Origin: Phyto melanocephala
Lineage: Eukaryota; Arthropoda; Insecta; Diptera; Rhinophoridae
Assembly: GCA_941918925.1 (NCBI GenBank)
Contig: OW799235.1
Coordinates: forward strand, 50,205,491 to 50,269,490
Direction: 5' to 3'
DNA length: 64,000 bases
The notes under the pieces are model-generated. The model did no database searches and was not told the origin of the DNA. It was given only the letters and a program-made list of their open reading frames with translations. This document shows positions 31,022 through 41,602 of the stretch, in pieces. Both the position numbers and the translations under genes were made by a program. The stretch's first letter is position 1, and each line of letters opens with the position of its first letter.

Positions 31022-33740
31022 GTCTATGGATTCTAGATCCTTACAGACTAAAAAGCAGTACATACAAAATGTTTAATATTAGTTATTTAAAAACAAAATA
31101 ATTTTACATTTTACAATATTAACATTTAAAGAAAAATCAATATGTTGATAAAGTTTATTGAACTCGGTACAAATCCTCAAAAACGGATCGAAGTTGGCAT
31201 AATTCGTTCTGAAAACTTTGACTGATAGCGGACAAAAGCGACGTGTAGAACGACATGGTACATTAAAAAAGATATTCGCTAGTAGGAAATCAGAGCATAT
31301 ACATCCTTTAATTAAATTTAGAACAAACGTAACGTTTAACATTGTTCTACGACTTTTTAAAGTTGGCAGCTTCACTAGTGCAAGTCTACTAGTATAAGGC
31401 GGCAGGCTTAACGAATTCCACTGTAAGCCACGAAGACAAAATAGCAGGAACTGTTTTTGCACAGATTCAATGCTATTAATATAAACATTGTAAGTTGGAT
31501 CCCAAATTATTGAACCATACTCAAGAATAGGTCTGACAAGAGAAATATACAATTGTATTGTTACATATGGATCTGTAAACTCTTTCGCCCAACGTTTTAT
31601 GAATCCAAGGACAGCACGTGCTTTATTAACAGTTAAAGAAATATGCTGAATAAAATTTAGTTTAGCATCTAATAGGATTCCAAGATCGGAGACGGATTCC
31701 AGTCTTTTTAACGTAAAACCATTTAAAACATAATTAACTTTAATATAACATCTACGAAAGAAACACATATATTTGCATTTTTCAGGGTTCAGCTCCATTA
31801 AGTTAAATTTACACCATACATTAAAAGCATCTATATCCATTTGTAAGAGGGTATGATCGGCGTAATTATTATAACTTAGGAATATTTTTACGTCGTCAGC
31901 ATACATAATAACGTTTGAGAATTTAATAGCATTTGGTAAATCATTAATGAACAAGGAAAACAGCAATGGACCAAGATGACTTCCCTGAGGAACACCAGAA
32001 ACAACGGCTATTGGTTTAGAGATAATGTTTTTAAAACGAACATTTTGTTTTCTATTTGTCAAATACGAATAAATCCACTTAAGGGAGTTCTGTGTAAATC
32101 CCATTACATCAAGTTTTTTTATTAGAAGTTTATGATTAACTTTATCAAAGGCTTTGCTGAAGTCGGTGTAAATAACATCAGTTTGCTTTCGTTCAATAAA
32201 ACCACGATTTACAAGCGTAGTAAACTGCAACAGATTTGTAACAGTCGAACAACCCTTACGAAAACCATGTTGTAACGGAGACAATATAGATGTTACATGA
32301 TGGCAAAGATGGTCAGTTATAATTTTCTCAAAAAGTTTAGGTATTGTACTAAGGTTAGCAATACCTCTATAATTAGCGATGTTATTTCTGCAGCCAGACT
32401 TGAATAATGGTATTATAAAAGAGTCCTTCCACATAGTAGGAAAATAACCGGATTTTATCGACATATTGAAAAGTATTGTAAGAGGAGAAACGAAAGCCTC
32501 AGCACATTTAATAAGAAGGCTACTAGGAATTCCATCAGGGCCATATTTATAGGAAAATTTTAGATTTTTTAAACTGCTGAAAACCGTTGATTCATCAAGA
32601 AATGGAATTGATATAGCTGGATTTGATAATTCCATTAGTGGATAAGATTTTAAATCGTCGAATTTAGCGTCAGAATAAGTGGTAGAAAAAAAGTCAGCAA
32701 ACAGATTACTTATTATTAAGTCATCATCGGATTCAGAATCAAGGTACTTCATAACAGTTGGAAATGCAACTGTCCTCCTTTTGTAATTAACAAACTTGTA
32801 GAAGCTCTTTGGATCAGTTTTAAAATTTTGGCGCATTTTATTTAAATAGCTCAAGTAGCAAGACTGATTCATTGAATTATATTGTGCACGAACCACTGAA
32901 TATTTGGCATAATCGATAGAAGATCCAGACTTTTTGTATATTCTATAAAGCTTGTTCTTTTTATTTTTAACGGTAGAGAGATACTTAGAGTTCCACGGTG
33001 GGCCAGATTGTTTTAAAACAAAAGTTTTCGGAGTAGTTAGATTTATATATAAATAGATTTTATCATAAAACTTTTTAATTACGTTGTCGATATCGATACT
33101 ATTATTTAAAAAATTTGTATAATAAAGAAAATTCGGCCAGTCTGTGTTGTTTAAAAGTTCAATAAACATTTGGTAGTTAGTTTTTTTAAAGCAAAAACTT
33201 TTTTCATTCAAATTAACAGATTTTAACGTAGAAGAGCTTGATAAAACAGAAGTTTGGATTTCAATCGTGGGATGGTAACAATCCTCCGGCTGAGAAATTG
33301 GATCCGAACGGTTAATAGTTATATCAGTGCAATCGTTTACAAAAATTAGATCTAATAGTTTAAAATTAACGTTGAAAATACCATTTAGCTGATAAAGATT
33401 AAGATCCATTAGCCAATTCACGAACTCAATATAATATGTATTTATCCTTGACGTTGTCGGAATGAAATAGCCATCATCAAATGAGAAATTCCATGATAAA
33501 TATGGCATATTAAAATCTCCAAGAACAAAAACAGAATCGTTTTCATTAGCAGCTTTTACGATTTTTTTAATAGCTTCAGCATGTTCACGGTAAACCATCT
33601 CAGATGAATTTGGAGGGATATAAGAAGAAGTTATGAAAATTTTCTTACGTTTCAGCTTAATAACAACACCAATAAATTCAATGTTCAATGACGAATCATC
33701 TAAAAACGCCTCAGAAGAAAGTTGACTGGAAACTGCAATG
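30985..33740 (-). mobile_element. CR1/Jockey-group LINE, 5'-truncated, minus strand
   Basis: A minus-strand LINE with a (TAAA)n tail (plus-strand TTTA repeats, 30985-31020) and a 5' truncation at about 33740 inside the endonuclease. The ORF is open from the truncation to the stop at 31079. It sits in the middle of the Helitron minisatellite; the array resumes at 33741 with ATGACTTT repeated at the junction. Confidence 0.85.
31079..33688 (-). CDS. LINE ORF2: partial endonuclease and full RT
   Basis: 869 codons without a stop; the frame extends upstream to about 33740 where the element is cut, so there is no authentic start. Endonuclease remnant: VFVLGDFNMPYLSW. RT: IANLSTIPKLFEKI, QHGFRKGCSTV, YTDFSKAFDKVNH, SGVPQGSHLGPLLFSLFIND, catalytic MYADDVKIF and SDLGILLDAKL. 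No RNase H or terminal zinc motif. Distinct from the CR1-like family at 26131 in sequence, though both have TAAA-type tails. Missing part of the endonuclease, it cannot be autonomous. Confidence 0.85.
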   Translation of the reverse strand: MNIEFIGVVIKLKRKKIFITSSYIPPNSSEMVYREHAEAIKKIVKAANENDSVFVLGDFNMPYLSWNFSFDDGYFIPTTSRINTYYIEFVNWLMDLNLYQLNGIFNVNFKLLDLIFVNDCTDITINRSDPISQPEDCYHPTIEIQTSVLSSSSTLKSVNLNEKSFCFKKTNYQMFIELLNNTDWPNFLYYTNFLNNSIDIDNVIKKFYDKIYLYINLTTPKTFVLKQSGPPWNSKYLSTVKNKKNKLYRIYKKSGSSIDYAKYSVVRAQYNSMNQSCYLSYLNKMRQNFKTDPKSFYKFVNYKRRTVAFPTVMKYLDSESDDDLIISNLFADFFSTTYSDAKFDDLKSYPLMELSNPAISIPFLDESTVFSSLKNLKFSYKYGPDGIPSSLLIKCAEAFVSPLTILFNMSIKSGYFPTMWKDSFIIPLFKSGCRNNIANYRGIANLSTIPKLFEKIITDHLCHHVTSILSPLQHGFRKGCSTVTNLLQFTTLVNRGFIERKQTDVIYTDFSKAFDKVNHKLLIKKLDVMGFTQNSLKWIYSYLTNRKQNVRFKNIISKPIAVVSGVPQGSHLGPLLFSLFINDLPNAIKFSNVIMYADDVKIFLSYNNYADHTLLQMDIDAFNVWCKFNLMELNPEKCKYMCFFRRCYIKVNYVLNGFTLKRLESVSDLGILLDAKLNFIQHISLTVNKARAVLGFIKRWAKEFTDPYVTIQLYISLVRPILEYGSIIWDPTYNVYINSIESVQKQFLLFCLRGLQWNSLSLPPYTSRLALVKLPTLKSRRTMLNVTFVLNLIKGCICSDFLLANIFFNVPCRSTRRFCPLSVKVFRTNYANFDPFLRICTEFNKLYQHIDFSLNVNIVKCKIILFLNN

Positions 33741-33945
33741 ACTTTATGACTTTACAATTTCGTGATAAGAAAAGTGGGCAGGGCCACGCCCATAAAAACA
33801 ATTATAATTTTGAGGTACTTGCACTGGTCCGATTCTTCTGAAACATTGCACACATATTGAGCTGTTATGACTTTACATTTTCGTGGTTAGAAAAGTGGGC
33901 AATGCCACGCCCATAAAAAAATTATAATATTTAGGTTTTCGCACT
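33741..33945. repeat. Helitron minisatellite, right block
   Basis: Nearly two more units of the 120-bp repeat, interrupted from the left block by the LINE. It is followed by the Helitron 3' end. Confidence 0.8.
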
Positions 33946-34503
33946 TGATATTCAATTAAAATTTAGAATACATTTCGATTCATTAATGGGCGTAGCAACG
34001 CGCGCCGGGTTTGGCTAGTATTAAATAAAAAATAAAAAAAAAAATTTTAAAAAAAAATTTAAAAAAAATTTAAAAAAAATTTTTTTTTGGCCCAGCTGGG
34101 ATTCGATGCCACGTTTTCTCTAACCAGTATACACGTTTGTATGTATGTATTTTGTTGTTGTAATGTTGTTTTTGTGAAAAAAAAAATCGAGGTGGTCGTG
34201 GGTTTTTGCTCATATCTCAGTTGTTTATGTACCGATGTTTCTGATTTTCAATACCGATCTACTCCCGAATATTTCTGATATTTTAATACTTTACCCGGGT
34301 CCAACCTATGTCGGGGGGCTTCAAAAAGTTGAGTTCAACATACACACGGACAGACGGACAGACTGACAGAGCTTAATCGACTCCCCTATTCATAAGCTTT
34401 CAGAAAATATATACTTTATGGGGTCGGAAATGAAAATTGTAGAAATTTCACACGGAATGACAAAGTTATATATACCCTTTTTCACTGTGTGAAGGGTATA
34501 AAA

Positions 34504-36552
34504 AGGCCTGCATAAATGTACAAAAGAATAATGAATTTTGTTTTAAATGGTGCATAATATCAGCCATTTAAGATTTAAAAACACATCCAGAGCGCACTTT
34601 TAAATATATATATAAATGGTTACAGTTTAAATTTCAACGGATTAAGCTTCCCGCTAAAAATTAAAGATATAAAAATATTTGAAAGCAACAATCAAAATAT
34701 TAGTTTAAATGTTTTTGGCTATGATGAAAAAGCGGACTTAGTATTGGGTCCCTTTTATAAAACAAAAGCGAAAAAAATTAAGCACATCAACATTCTATTT
34801 CTTCAAAAATGTATTGGAGAGGATGTTGTTTCACATTATGTGTGGATTAAAAATATTTCAAGGTTAGTAAAAGTGCATAAAATTACTTTAAATTGCTATT
34901 TTTATCTTGTATTGCATTTCTTTCTATTTAGTTTATATGTTAAACTTATATATTTATATTCTAATTTTTCAAGACTTATTAAATCTCAACAAACAAGACA
35001 TCATGAAAGTATTTTTGTATGTGATGATTGTTTACAGTATTTTTATAAAAAAGTGAAACTCCAGAAACACCAGAAGAATTGTACAAAAAGAGTATCATAC
35101 ATCCCCAGCCCAGATAAGTCTGTTTTAGAATTTAACAATTTTAGCAATAAGTTAGACTTACCGTTTGTAATATATGCAGATTCGGAGTGCATATTTGAAA
35201 ATATTCAAACATGCATTCCGAAAGGAGATATTTCATCAACGACTTTAGTTGATAGACATATTCCATATGCATTTGCTTATTATATAAAATCTAGTTTTAG
35301 TAATAGCTTAAACAAATTTTGTAGTTTTAAGGGATTAGAGTCACCAAAATTATTTATAGAAAGTCTGCTGAATGATATTAAATATTTATATTTAAATTTC
35401 ATCTCAAAAAATAAAACAATGACACCCTTAACTGAACTGGAAAAACTTGATTTCGATAGAAATGACATTTGTCATATTTGTTCTAAAATTATTGTAAATG
35501 AAGTTAAAGTAAGAGATCACTGTCATTTCAGTGGAAAATATAGGGGGCCAGCACATAACTCATGTAATATCAATTATAAAACTCCAAAGTTTTTCCCCGT
35601 TATTTTCCATAACTTTTCATCTTACGGTTGTCATTTATTTGTTAAGGAGTTGAACAAAATTGACGATGGTTCAATTAACATTATCCCCTTAAATAAAAAA
35701 CTTTATATATCGTTATCAAAAACAGTAAAAATTGAAGATAATAACATTGAAATAAGATTTCTTGACTCGTATAGATTCATGCCATCCAGTTTAGACATTC
35801 TTGTGAAAAATTTAGAAAAAAGAGATTTAAAGACTGTTAAATCTATGTATAATGATGAAAGTAAATTAAATTTACTTATAAGAAAAGGCGTATTTCCTTA
35901 TAATTATTTAAATTCTATTGAAAAGCTTTTGGAAAATAGTTTACCTAATATTGCAGATTTTTATAATAAGTTAACAGATACACAATGTTCTCTGGAAGAT
36001 TACACACACGCGAAAGAAGTTTGGAAAACTTTCGATTGCAAAAACTTAGAAGATTATTTAATGTTGTACTTAAAGACGGATGTTTTATTGTTAGCAGATA
36101 TTTTCGAGAATTTCATAACAGTTTGTAAAAACATTTATCAATTAGATCCATGTCACTATTACACAGCTCCGGGACTTTCATGGGATGCCATGCTAAAAAT
36201 AACGGATATTAAATTAGATTTACTTACTGATAAAGACATGATAACATTTATTCAAAAGGGGATTAGGGGAGGAATAGTACAATGTACAAAAAGACATTCA
36301 ATTGCAAATAATAAATATTTATCAGACTATAATAATGAATTACCTTATAAATACTTAATGTATTTAGATGCAAACAATTTATATGGTTGGGCAATGTCAG
36401 AAGCTCTGCCTGAGGGTAATTTTGAGTGGGTAGAAGATATTGATAATTTTTCTTTGAACTCAATTCCCATTGATTCAAGTGTTGGATATATATTAGAAGT
36501 TGATCTGATACAATGGAAAACGTTGACAAACGTAAAGATATTAAAATTGTGA
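34504..36552 (+). pseudogene. Polinton DNA polymerase B, central segment
   Basis: The polymerase resumes after the repeat. Early landmarks in broken frames are CFKWCIISA (about 34539), then a stop near 34567 and a frameshift near 34618. The long frame from 34744 carries FVIYADSECIF (exonuclease motif I), a zinc-binding CHIC...DHCHFSGKYRGPAHNSCN region, HNFSSYGCHLF (exonuclease II), a YLKTDVLLLAD motif and LDANNLYGWAMSEALP (polymerase motif A, family B_2). A 111-nt AT-rich stretch (34863-34973) with GT...AG ends looks like an intron. After about 36510 an internal deletion removes motif B and C territory. Confidence 0.9.
34863..34973 (+). other. Candidate in-frame intron in polB
   Basis: Begins GTTAGTAAAAGT and ends CTAATTTTTCAAG. 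It is 111 nt (37 codons) with no stop, so the frame runs through it, but its translation is hydrophobic and unlike the flanking conserved region. Removing it rejoins NIS and LIKSQQ smoothly. RNA evidence is lacking. Confidence 0.55.
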
Positions 36553-36894
36553 ATAAATGGGAAAGTATTGGTAAAAAAATTGGAGCACGTGCCCTCATTG
36601 CTAAGCCAGAATTTAATTCTTGTAATATATTTGAAGAAAATATGATCGCGTTTGAATTAAATAGAACGTAACAAGAAGTCTTTCTGACTACAAAAATTGC
36701 TTATATAATAAAAAAATTTACTATAGAAATATGTATATTTTTAAATCAAAACTACACACTGTATATACATCCCTTATTAACAAGATATCTTTAAGCTATT
36801 TAGATAATAAAAGATTTATATGTGTAAATAACATTAATACCCTAGCTTGGGGTCACTATAAAGAAAAATTTATTAATAATGATAGTGATGATTA
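36510..36894 (+). pseudogene. Polinton DNA polymerase B, C-terminal remnants
   Basis: A frame starting near TMENVDKRKDIK (about 36510) gives the conserved segment after the palm, including KKIGARALIAKPEF and FEENMIAFELNRT. It then hits a stop at about 36669. A third frame from 36731 carries the terminal segment with NKISLSYLDNKRFI and NINTLAWGHY, typical of Polinton PolB C-termini. The catalytic DTDS (motif C) region is absent. A CACTA-like element begins at 36895 and cuts off whatever followed. Confidence 0.75.
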
Positions 36895-37724
36895 CACTGT
36901 GCTAGTTGAAAAAACAGACAAGCCGGGCACCTAGCGTTTTAACATAATTCGGGTACGCTGAATCCAGTGGTGCCCACGGTTTTTTAAGATTGGCTCTGGT
37001 TTTTGAGATATACCGTTATTTCGAAAATGGAGGAGGTTGCACAACATATGTTCGCGTAACTCAAAAACGCTTTAGCTTATTGAAAAAACTTAAAAAACCG
37101 AAATTCCGCAATAAAATTTCCTTAAAGAAAAGTTAAACTTCTTTCTAATATTCGCAGTCGTTTTAGAAAAATAATTTTTTTTTTGAAAAAAAAATTAATT
37201 TTTTTATCAAAATTTCGAAATTTTTATTTTTTTAAAATTCATAAAAAATTGAAAAATTCAGCTAGGCTTCTAATTTTTTGCAGACATATAAAAAACAAAG
37301 CTGCAAACAAAACAAGCCATAAATAACACTGCTCGACAAAAAATAATTTTTTTTTCTTCCCGTTAATTAAAACTATGTGGTCTATGTGGATTTTGATGCG
37401 CTGAACTCAAATCCGTAATCGGTTTTTTTCCATCAGATCGGTATTTTTTTTATGGGCGTGCCAAATTTTTTCCCCTAAATTAGGTTTCGGTTTTCAAAAG
37501 TAAAACACCAGAAGATGTGTTTTCTCTATCTCTTATCGTTTTGGAATTATTTAAAAATTAATGGAGATAAAAAAAATTTTTCGTGCCAAATTCGTAATAT
37601 TTTTCAATTTAAAAATATAATTAAAAAAAATTTAAAGCAAATATTCAACATTTTGCACTTTTTTCTGAGAACTACTTATCTTAAAAATAAAAAAAGCCGC
37701 AAGCCATAAAAATCGGTTAAAAAA

Positions 37725-37941
37725 TGTAGATTTTATTGTCAATTTACCGCAGGTACCCAATATTGTAATGCAACCAGCCTTACATATGATACAGCATTTC
37801 GTTAGGTGAGCAGGTAATGGAACTGAAGTACAACGGTATTTTGTATGGTTCTTAGAATTAAAAATTATAACATAGTATTTTTCAATTACCTGTGATTTCA
37901 AATTATTGGGTACCTGCGGTAAATTGACAATAAAATCTACA
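37725..37941. mobile_element. 217-bp MITE with perfect 37-bp arms
   Basis: The arms 37725-37761 and 37905-37941 are perfect inverted copies starting TGTAGATTTTATTGTCAATT. The 143-bp centre is not coding. It lies in the 5' untranslated part of CACTA-like copy A and is not seen in copy B. No clear target duplication is visible. Confidence 0.75.
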
Positions 37942-38155
37942 CCTGGAAAAGTTAGAAATATTATTCGTCCTGGGTTTTTTTTTACAAAACATGGTCATGA
38001 AGGTCTCGACTGGTACTTTGATTAAAACAATTACAGTATAAATAAGAGTTCCTCAACCCCTTCACTGTCATATCGAAAGTGCTTGCGAAAGTGATTAGTG
38101 AATTTTAAAGCCTCTGACAGTCTTGTATCTAAACAGTTATATTGAAATATCTAAG

Positions 38156-39848
38156 ATGGAGGCGTGTAAAAAGTTTAATTACTTTTGTTATGTGTGTGGG
38201 AAATATAAAAATATGCCAAGTCGCCGTAAAATCACTACTGAAACAAGTACCTTGTATGAATCATATTTTTCTTTAAGGGTTATATATGGTAAGAGTTGGA
38301 CACCATCAATAGTGTGTACACACTGCATTTACCATTTAAATAAGTGGGAAAAAAATGGAGACGCCATGCCATTTGGTGTTCCAATGATTTGGAGAGATCC
38401 CATAGTTCATGTTGAAGATGAGTGTTATGCGTGCATAAATTATACAGCGGGTATAAACAGAAGAAAAATGACTTATATGTCTTATACTGAAACAGCATAT
38501 GCTCGATTTACGCTGCCACATTCTGATGAAATTCCTGTTCCGGATATACATATACCAACAGAACATATTCGCTCAATAATTAATTCTGTTGAAGCGGGTG
38601 GACCACCTACTTCAATGTATCAACCGTCATGTATCACGGTTTAATGCAGTCACAATGAAATCATGCAAGATCGTCTGGATATAATGGTACGGCGTCTAAA
38701 ATTATCTCAAAGACAGAGCATTCTCTTGGCAAAAGAGTTAAAACGAGCTAATATTTTAGCACCAGGTGTACAAACATACGGGGCTATCAATCGCCATAGA
38801 CGATTTACGACTTTTTTTAAATCTATTGAGAATAATTCTATTGCGTATTGTACTGACATCCGCGGATTGGTTTTAACAATGCAAAATAAATATATAATCC
38901 TGGAGATTGGCGCTTATTCATTGATTCTTCCAAAAGTAGCTTAAAAGCAGTTTTGCTACATGTCACTAATTTAAAAAGTCCTATTCCGATAGCACTTAGC
39001 ACAAATACTAAAGAGACATACGCATCAATGAAAAAAATAATACAGTTAATTAAATATGAAGACCACAAGTGGAAAATATGCGCAGATTTAAAAGTGGTAG
39101 CTCTTTTAAGAGGCATGCAATTGGGCTATACTAAAAATATGTGCTTCATGTGCTTATGGAATACGCGTTTCGATGGCGACCAGTACAATACACGGGATTG
39201 GGCTTTACGTGAGGAAAGCAGATTGCATAGAAACAATGTTATTGAATTACCACTTGTGTCGATGGAAAAGATTTTGCTTCCTCCACTCCACATCAAACTG
39301 GGTATTGTAAAAAATTTTATAAAAGCATTGAGCCCAGATGGTGTTGCTTTTACCGAATTGCACCGAATTTTTCCACGATTAAGCGGCATGAAAGTAAAAG
39401 AAGGTATGAACTCTACTTTATTAAGTTAGATTTATATTTCATTTCATAATGTTTCTATTTTACAGGAATTCTTAATGGACCGGACATTCGCCGTCTTATG
39501 AAGGACCATCAATTTGAGGTTGCATTGAATGATATCGAGCTATTGGCCTGGAATTGTGTGAAATCAGTAATAGAAAATGTATTAGGAAATCATCGGTCTG
39601 AAAACTGGCGAATTTTAATCAAAAATATGCTAACCGCATTTAAAAACTTAAACGTTAGAATGTCATTGAAAATACATTTTTTGCATTGCCATGCCGAAAA
39701 ATTTAATGAACAATCACCAGCCGAGTCTGATGAACATGGCGAGATATTTCACCAAGTAACAGCCAGGCTCGAACACTGGTATAGCGGCAAACAACTTGAT
39801 TCGCTATTAGGGGATATTTGTTGGAATCTGCAGGAGGAAGAAGAATAA
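38156..39848 (+). pseudogene. CACTA-like transposase, copy A
   Basis: ATG at 38156. The N-terminal 140 residues have a cysteine-rich region (CYVCGKY, CTHCIYHL, CYACINY) and a PFGVPMIWRDP motif. Stop at 38642; the next frames (38663-38944, 38953-39403) hold FIDSSKSSL-like, KICADLKVVALL and CFMCLWNTRFDGDQY. An intron of 62 nt (39404-39465, GTATGA...TTTTACAG) precedes the last exon, 39466-39848, with MSLKIHFLH and SDEHGEIFHQ. The putative catalytic triad is D (IDSSK), D (CADLK), E (DEHGE). One stop and one frameshift inactivate it. This transposase type is widespread in arthropods, from memory. Confidence 0.8.
39404..39465 (+). other. Intron in CACTA-like transposase
   Basis: Donor GTATGAAC, acceptor TTTTACAG, 62 nt, containing an in-frame stop. 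Splicing restores a continuous reading across KVKEG and ILNGPD. The equivalent place in copy B also has a GTATGAAC...TTTACAG stretch on the minus strand. Confidence 0.8.
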
Positions 39849-40668
39849 ATTTCTAAATAACAACTACTTAACAACAAAAAATTTTTAGTTTGGTTATATA
39901 AAAAATTCAAAAATTTCATCTTTTCTGAAAAAATCAAAAGTTGTAGACAGACTTTAATCACAAATAGCTTATTTTGCAACTGCGCAACTTTATTTTTCAT
40001 TCCCATCATTTGTTTCTAAGGCCTAGGATTCACTCCTAGGAGGATAAAATGTATGACCGACCTCCAATGTTTTTTGTTCTTAACATTTTCTTAAATTATA
40101 CTTTCCCTTTATCACCATCCCTTAGGGGGGCCCCAATACAAATGTTGCGTTTTATGAAATTCTTAGATTAATTAAAATTTGTCGACTTTTGTGAATAAAA
40201 TCAAAAGTTGCAAACATATTTTAATTGTTTATAGCTTGTTTTGTTTGCAGCTTTGTTTTTTATATGTATGCAAAAAATTAGAAGCCTAGCTGAATTTTTC
40301 AATTTTTTATGAATTTTTAAAAAATAAAAATTTCGAAATTTTTATAAAAAAATTAATTTTTTTTAAAAAAAAAAATTATTTTTCTAAAACGACTGCCAAT
40401 GTTAGAAAGAGGTTTTACTTTTCTTAAAGGAAATTTGATTGCGGAATTTCGGTTTTTTAAGTTTTTTCAGTAAGCTAAAGCGTTTTTGAGTTACGCGAAC
40501 ATATGTTGTGCAACCTCCTCCATTTTCGAAATAACGGTATATCTCAAAAACCAGAGCCAATCTTAAAAAACCGTGGGCACCACTGGATTCAGCGTACCCG
40601 AATTATGTTAAAACGCTAGGTGCCCAGCTTGTCACGAAAAAAAAGTGTCAATTTCGTGCACAGTGTTA

Positions 40669-41602
40669 TTTTTAAATGGATATATAATATAATAATGATA
40701 AAGATAGCTGTAAAATAAATGATAATGAAGTAGAATTTGTAGATCAAAATTATATTATAGAGAGTTTTAATAATGATGATAGTTTAGATAAATTTCTAAT
40801 GGAAATAGAATATTTAAATATACAAATTCCATAATAATTGTTGTATATTAATTTTAAATATTATTGCAATTATTTATTTTAAGAAATTATATTTTTTTAT
40901 CAATAATAAACAAACTTTATATTTTCAATTATTAAATGTGTTTTATTTTCTAAATATTTTGCCATTGTACATTTTCAGTTTCATAATCTAACTTTTTACG
41001 ATTTCTATTTACTCGTGGGGAATACTGATACGGTAAAATTGATTGCTTCAATTTTGTATGATTTTCTTCCTTTGATAATATTCTAATTTTTGGTGTTCCA
41101 CTATTTGAAAATTTTTTTAGTCGTTTGGCTACTGAAGATGCAGAAGAAGGATTTATTTTTTGTACTGTTGTATCCATATCAATTTGATCATCGTGATCGT
41201 AAGTATAAAGATCCTCTGGCAAGTTTATATTACATTGTGTTCCAACACTACTTTGCTTTGATTGCGTTGTTTGAGTTTCAATATGCTTTTTGTATGTTTT
41301 CTTGTCTGAGTTTCATTATCACGTAAATTGTTATATTTAGAACTTATGATCTGATTTGATGATTTTTGTTTTTCAAATTAATATTTCGCTATTTCTTGCT
41401 TAATATAATACCATTTGTTAATATCTTTTAACGTGTGTGAAGCATATAGTGGTAAAAGCTTTCGATGCAGAAAGGTGGAATCAGACTTTTTGTTTATAAA
41501 CTTCTCATAAACTGATGGCTGTATAACTATTAGTTTAGATAAATTATTTGACATTTTCCAAAATTTTTCCAATAACTCCACTTAATACTGAAGAAATAAT
41601 AA
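40669..41602. other. Polinton DNA between two CACTA-like insertions
   Basis: About 930 bp. The left part (40700-40833) has an acidic plus-strand frame (DDSLDKFLMEIEYL) that may be the polB tail or a small gene. The right part holds a broken minus-strand gene (40950-41581). Confidence 0.6.
40950..41581 (-). pseudogene. Polinton accessory protein (unknown)
   Basis: Minus strand, starting at about 41554 with MSNNLSKLIVIQPSVYEKFI, then RKLLPLYASHTLKDINKW, a stop at 41378, a serine/asparagine-rich linker and a second frame (41222-40950) with NPSSASSVAKRLKK and a basic C-terminus ending NRNRKKLDYETENVQWQN. An N-terminal KLIVI-x-P-x-x-Y-x-K opening and a basic tail recur in Polinton accessory genes as I recall them, but no function is established. 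One stop and one frameshift break it. Confidence 0.5.

Larger units (their letters stand above)
30398..34018 (+). mobile_element. Non-autonomous Helitron carrying a LINE
   Basis: Starts TCTATATATATAAAAG directly after an A and ends CTAG directly before a T, the A|TC...CTRR|T rule of Helitrons. A GC-rich palindromic patch (GCGCGCCGGG, 34000-34009) precedes the end, as in Helitron 3' hairpins. There are no inverted repeats, no target duplication and no Rep/helicase. Its body is a tandem array of about 120-bp units (TGGGCGGGGCCACGCCCAT, CCGATTTTTCTGAAACTTT). A LINE (30985-33740) lies within the array. Confidence 0.85.
30180..34500 (-). mobile_element. Dispersed repeat interrupting polB (host of a Helitron)
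   Basis: Left edge: a GAGTGCTATATTCGGC hairpin then TTATATACCCTTCAC (30185-30230). Right edge: TGTCCGTCTG-type motifs, CCCCATAAAGTATATATTTT and a TATACCC...GGGTATA hairpin, all inverted (34340-34500). These motifs match the repeat at 2945 onward. A Helitron fills the middle. It splits the Polinton polymerase gene. No transposase is visible. Confidence 0.6.
36895..40665 (+). mobile_element. CACTA-like DNA transposon, copy A
   Basis: 3771 bp with CACTGTGC at the left and GCACAGTG at the right, flanked by 3-bp duplications TTA (36892-36894, 40666-40668). Inverted repeats extend for about 430-440 bp (36895-37325 and 40226-40665) but the outermost 27 bp differ between ends: the 5' end reads CTAGTTGAAAAAACAGACAA, the 3' end has a CACGAAA...TTTCGTG hairpin. 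It encodes a DDE-type transposase in several pieces. The CACTR terminus and 3-bp duplication suggest the CACTA (EnSpm) group; this assignment is inferred. Confidence 0.85.

Noticed and set aside
30520..33945. Regular 120-bp repeats that might suggest a CRISPR-like array
   Set aside because: The units are tandem copies without unique spacers, inside a Helitron in a eukaryotic genome.
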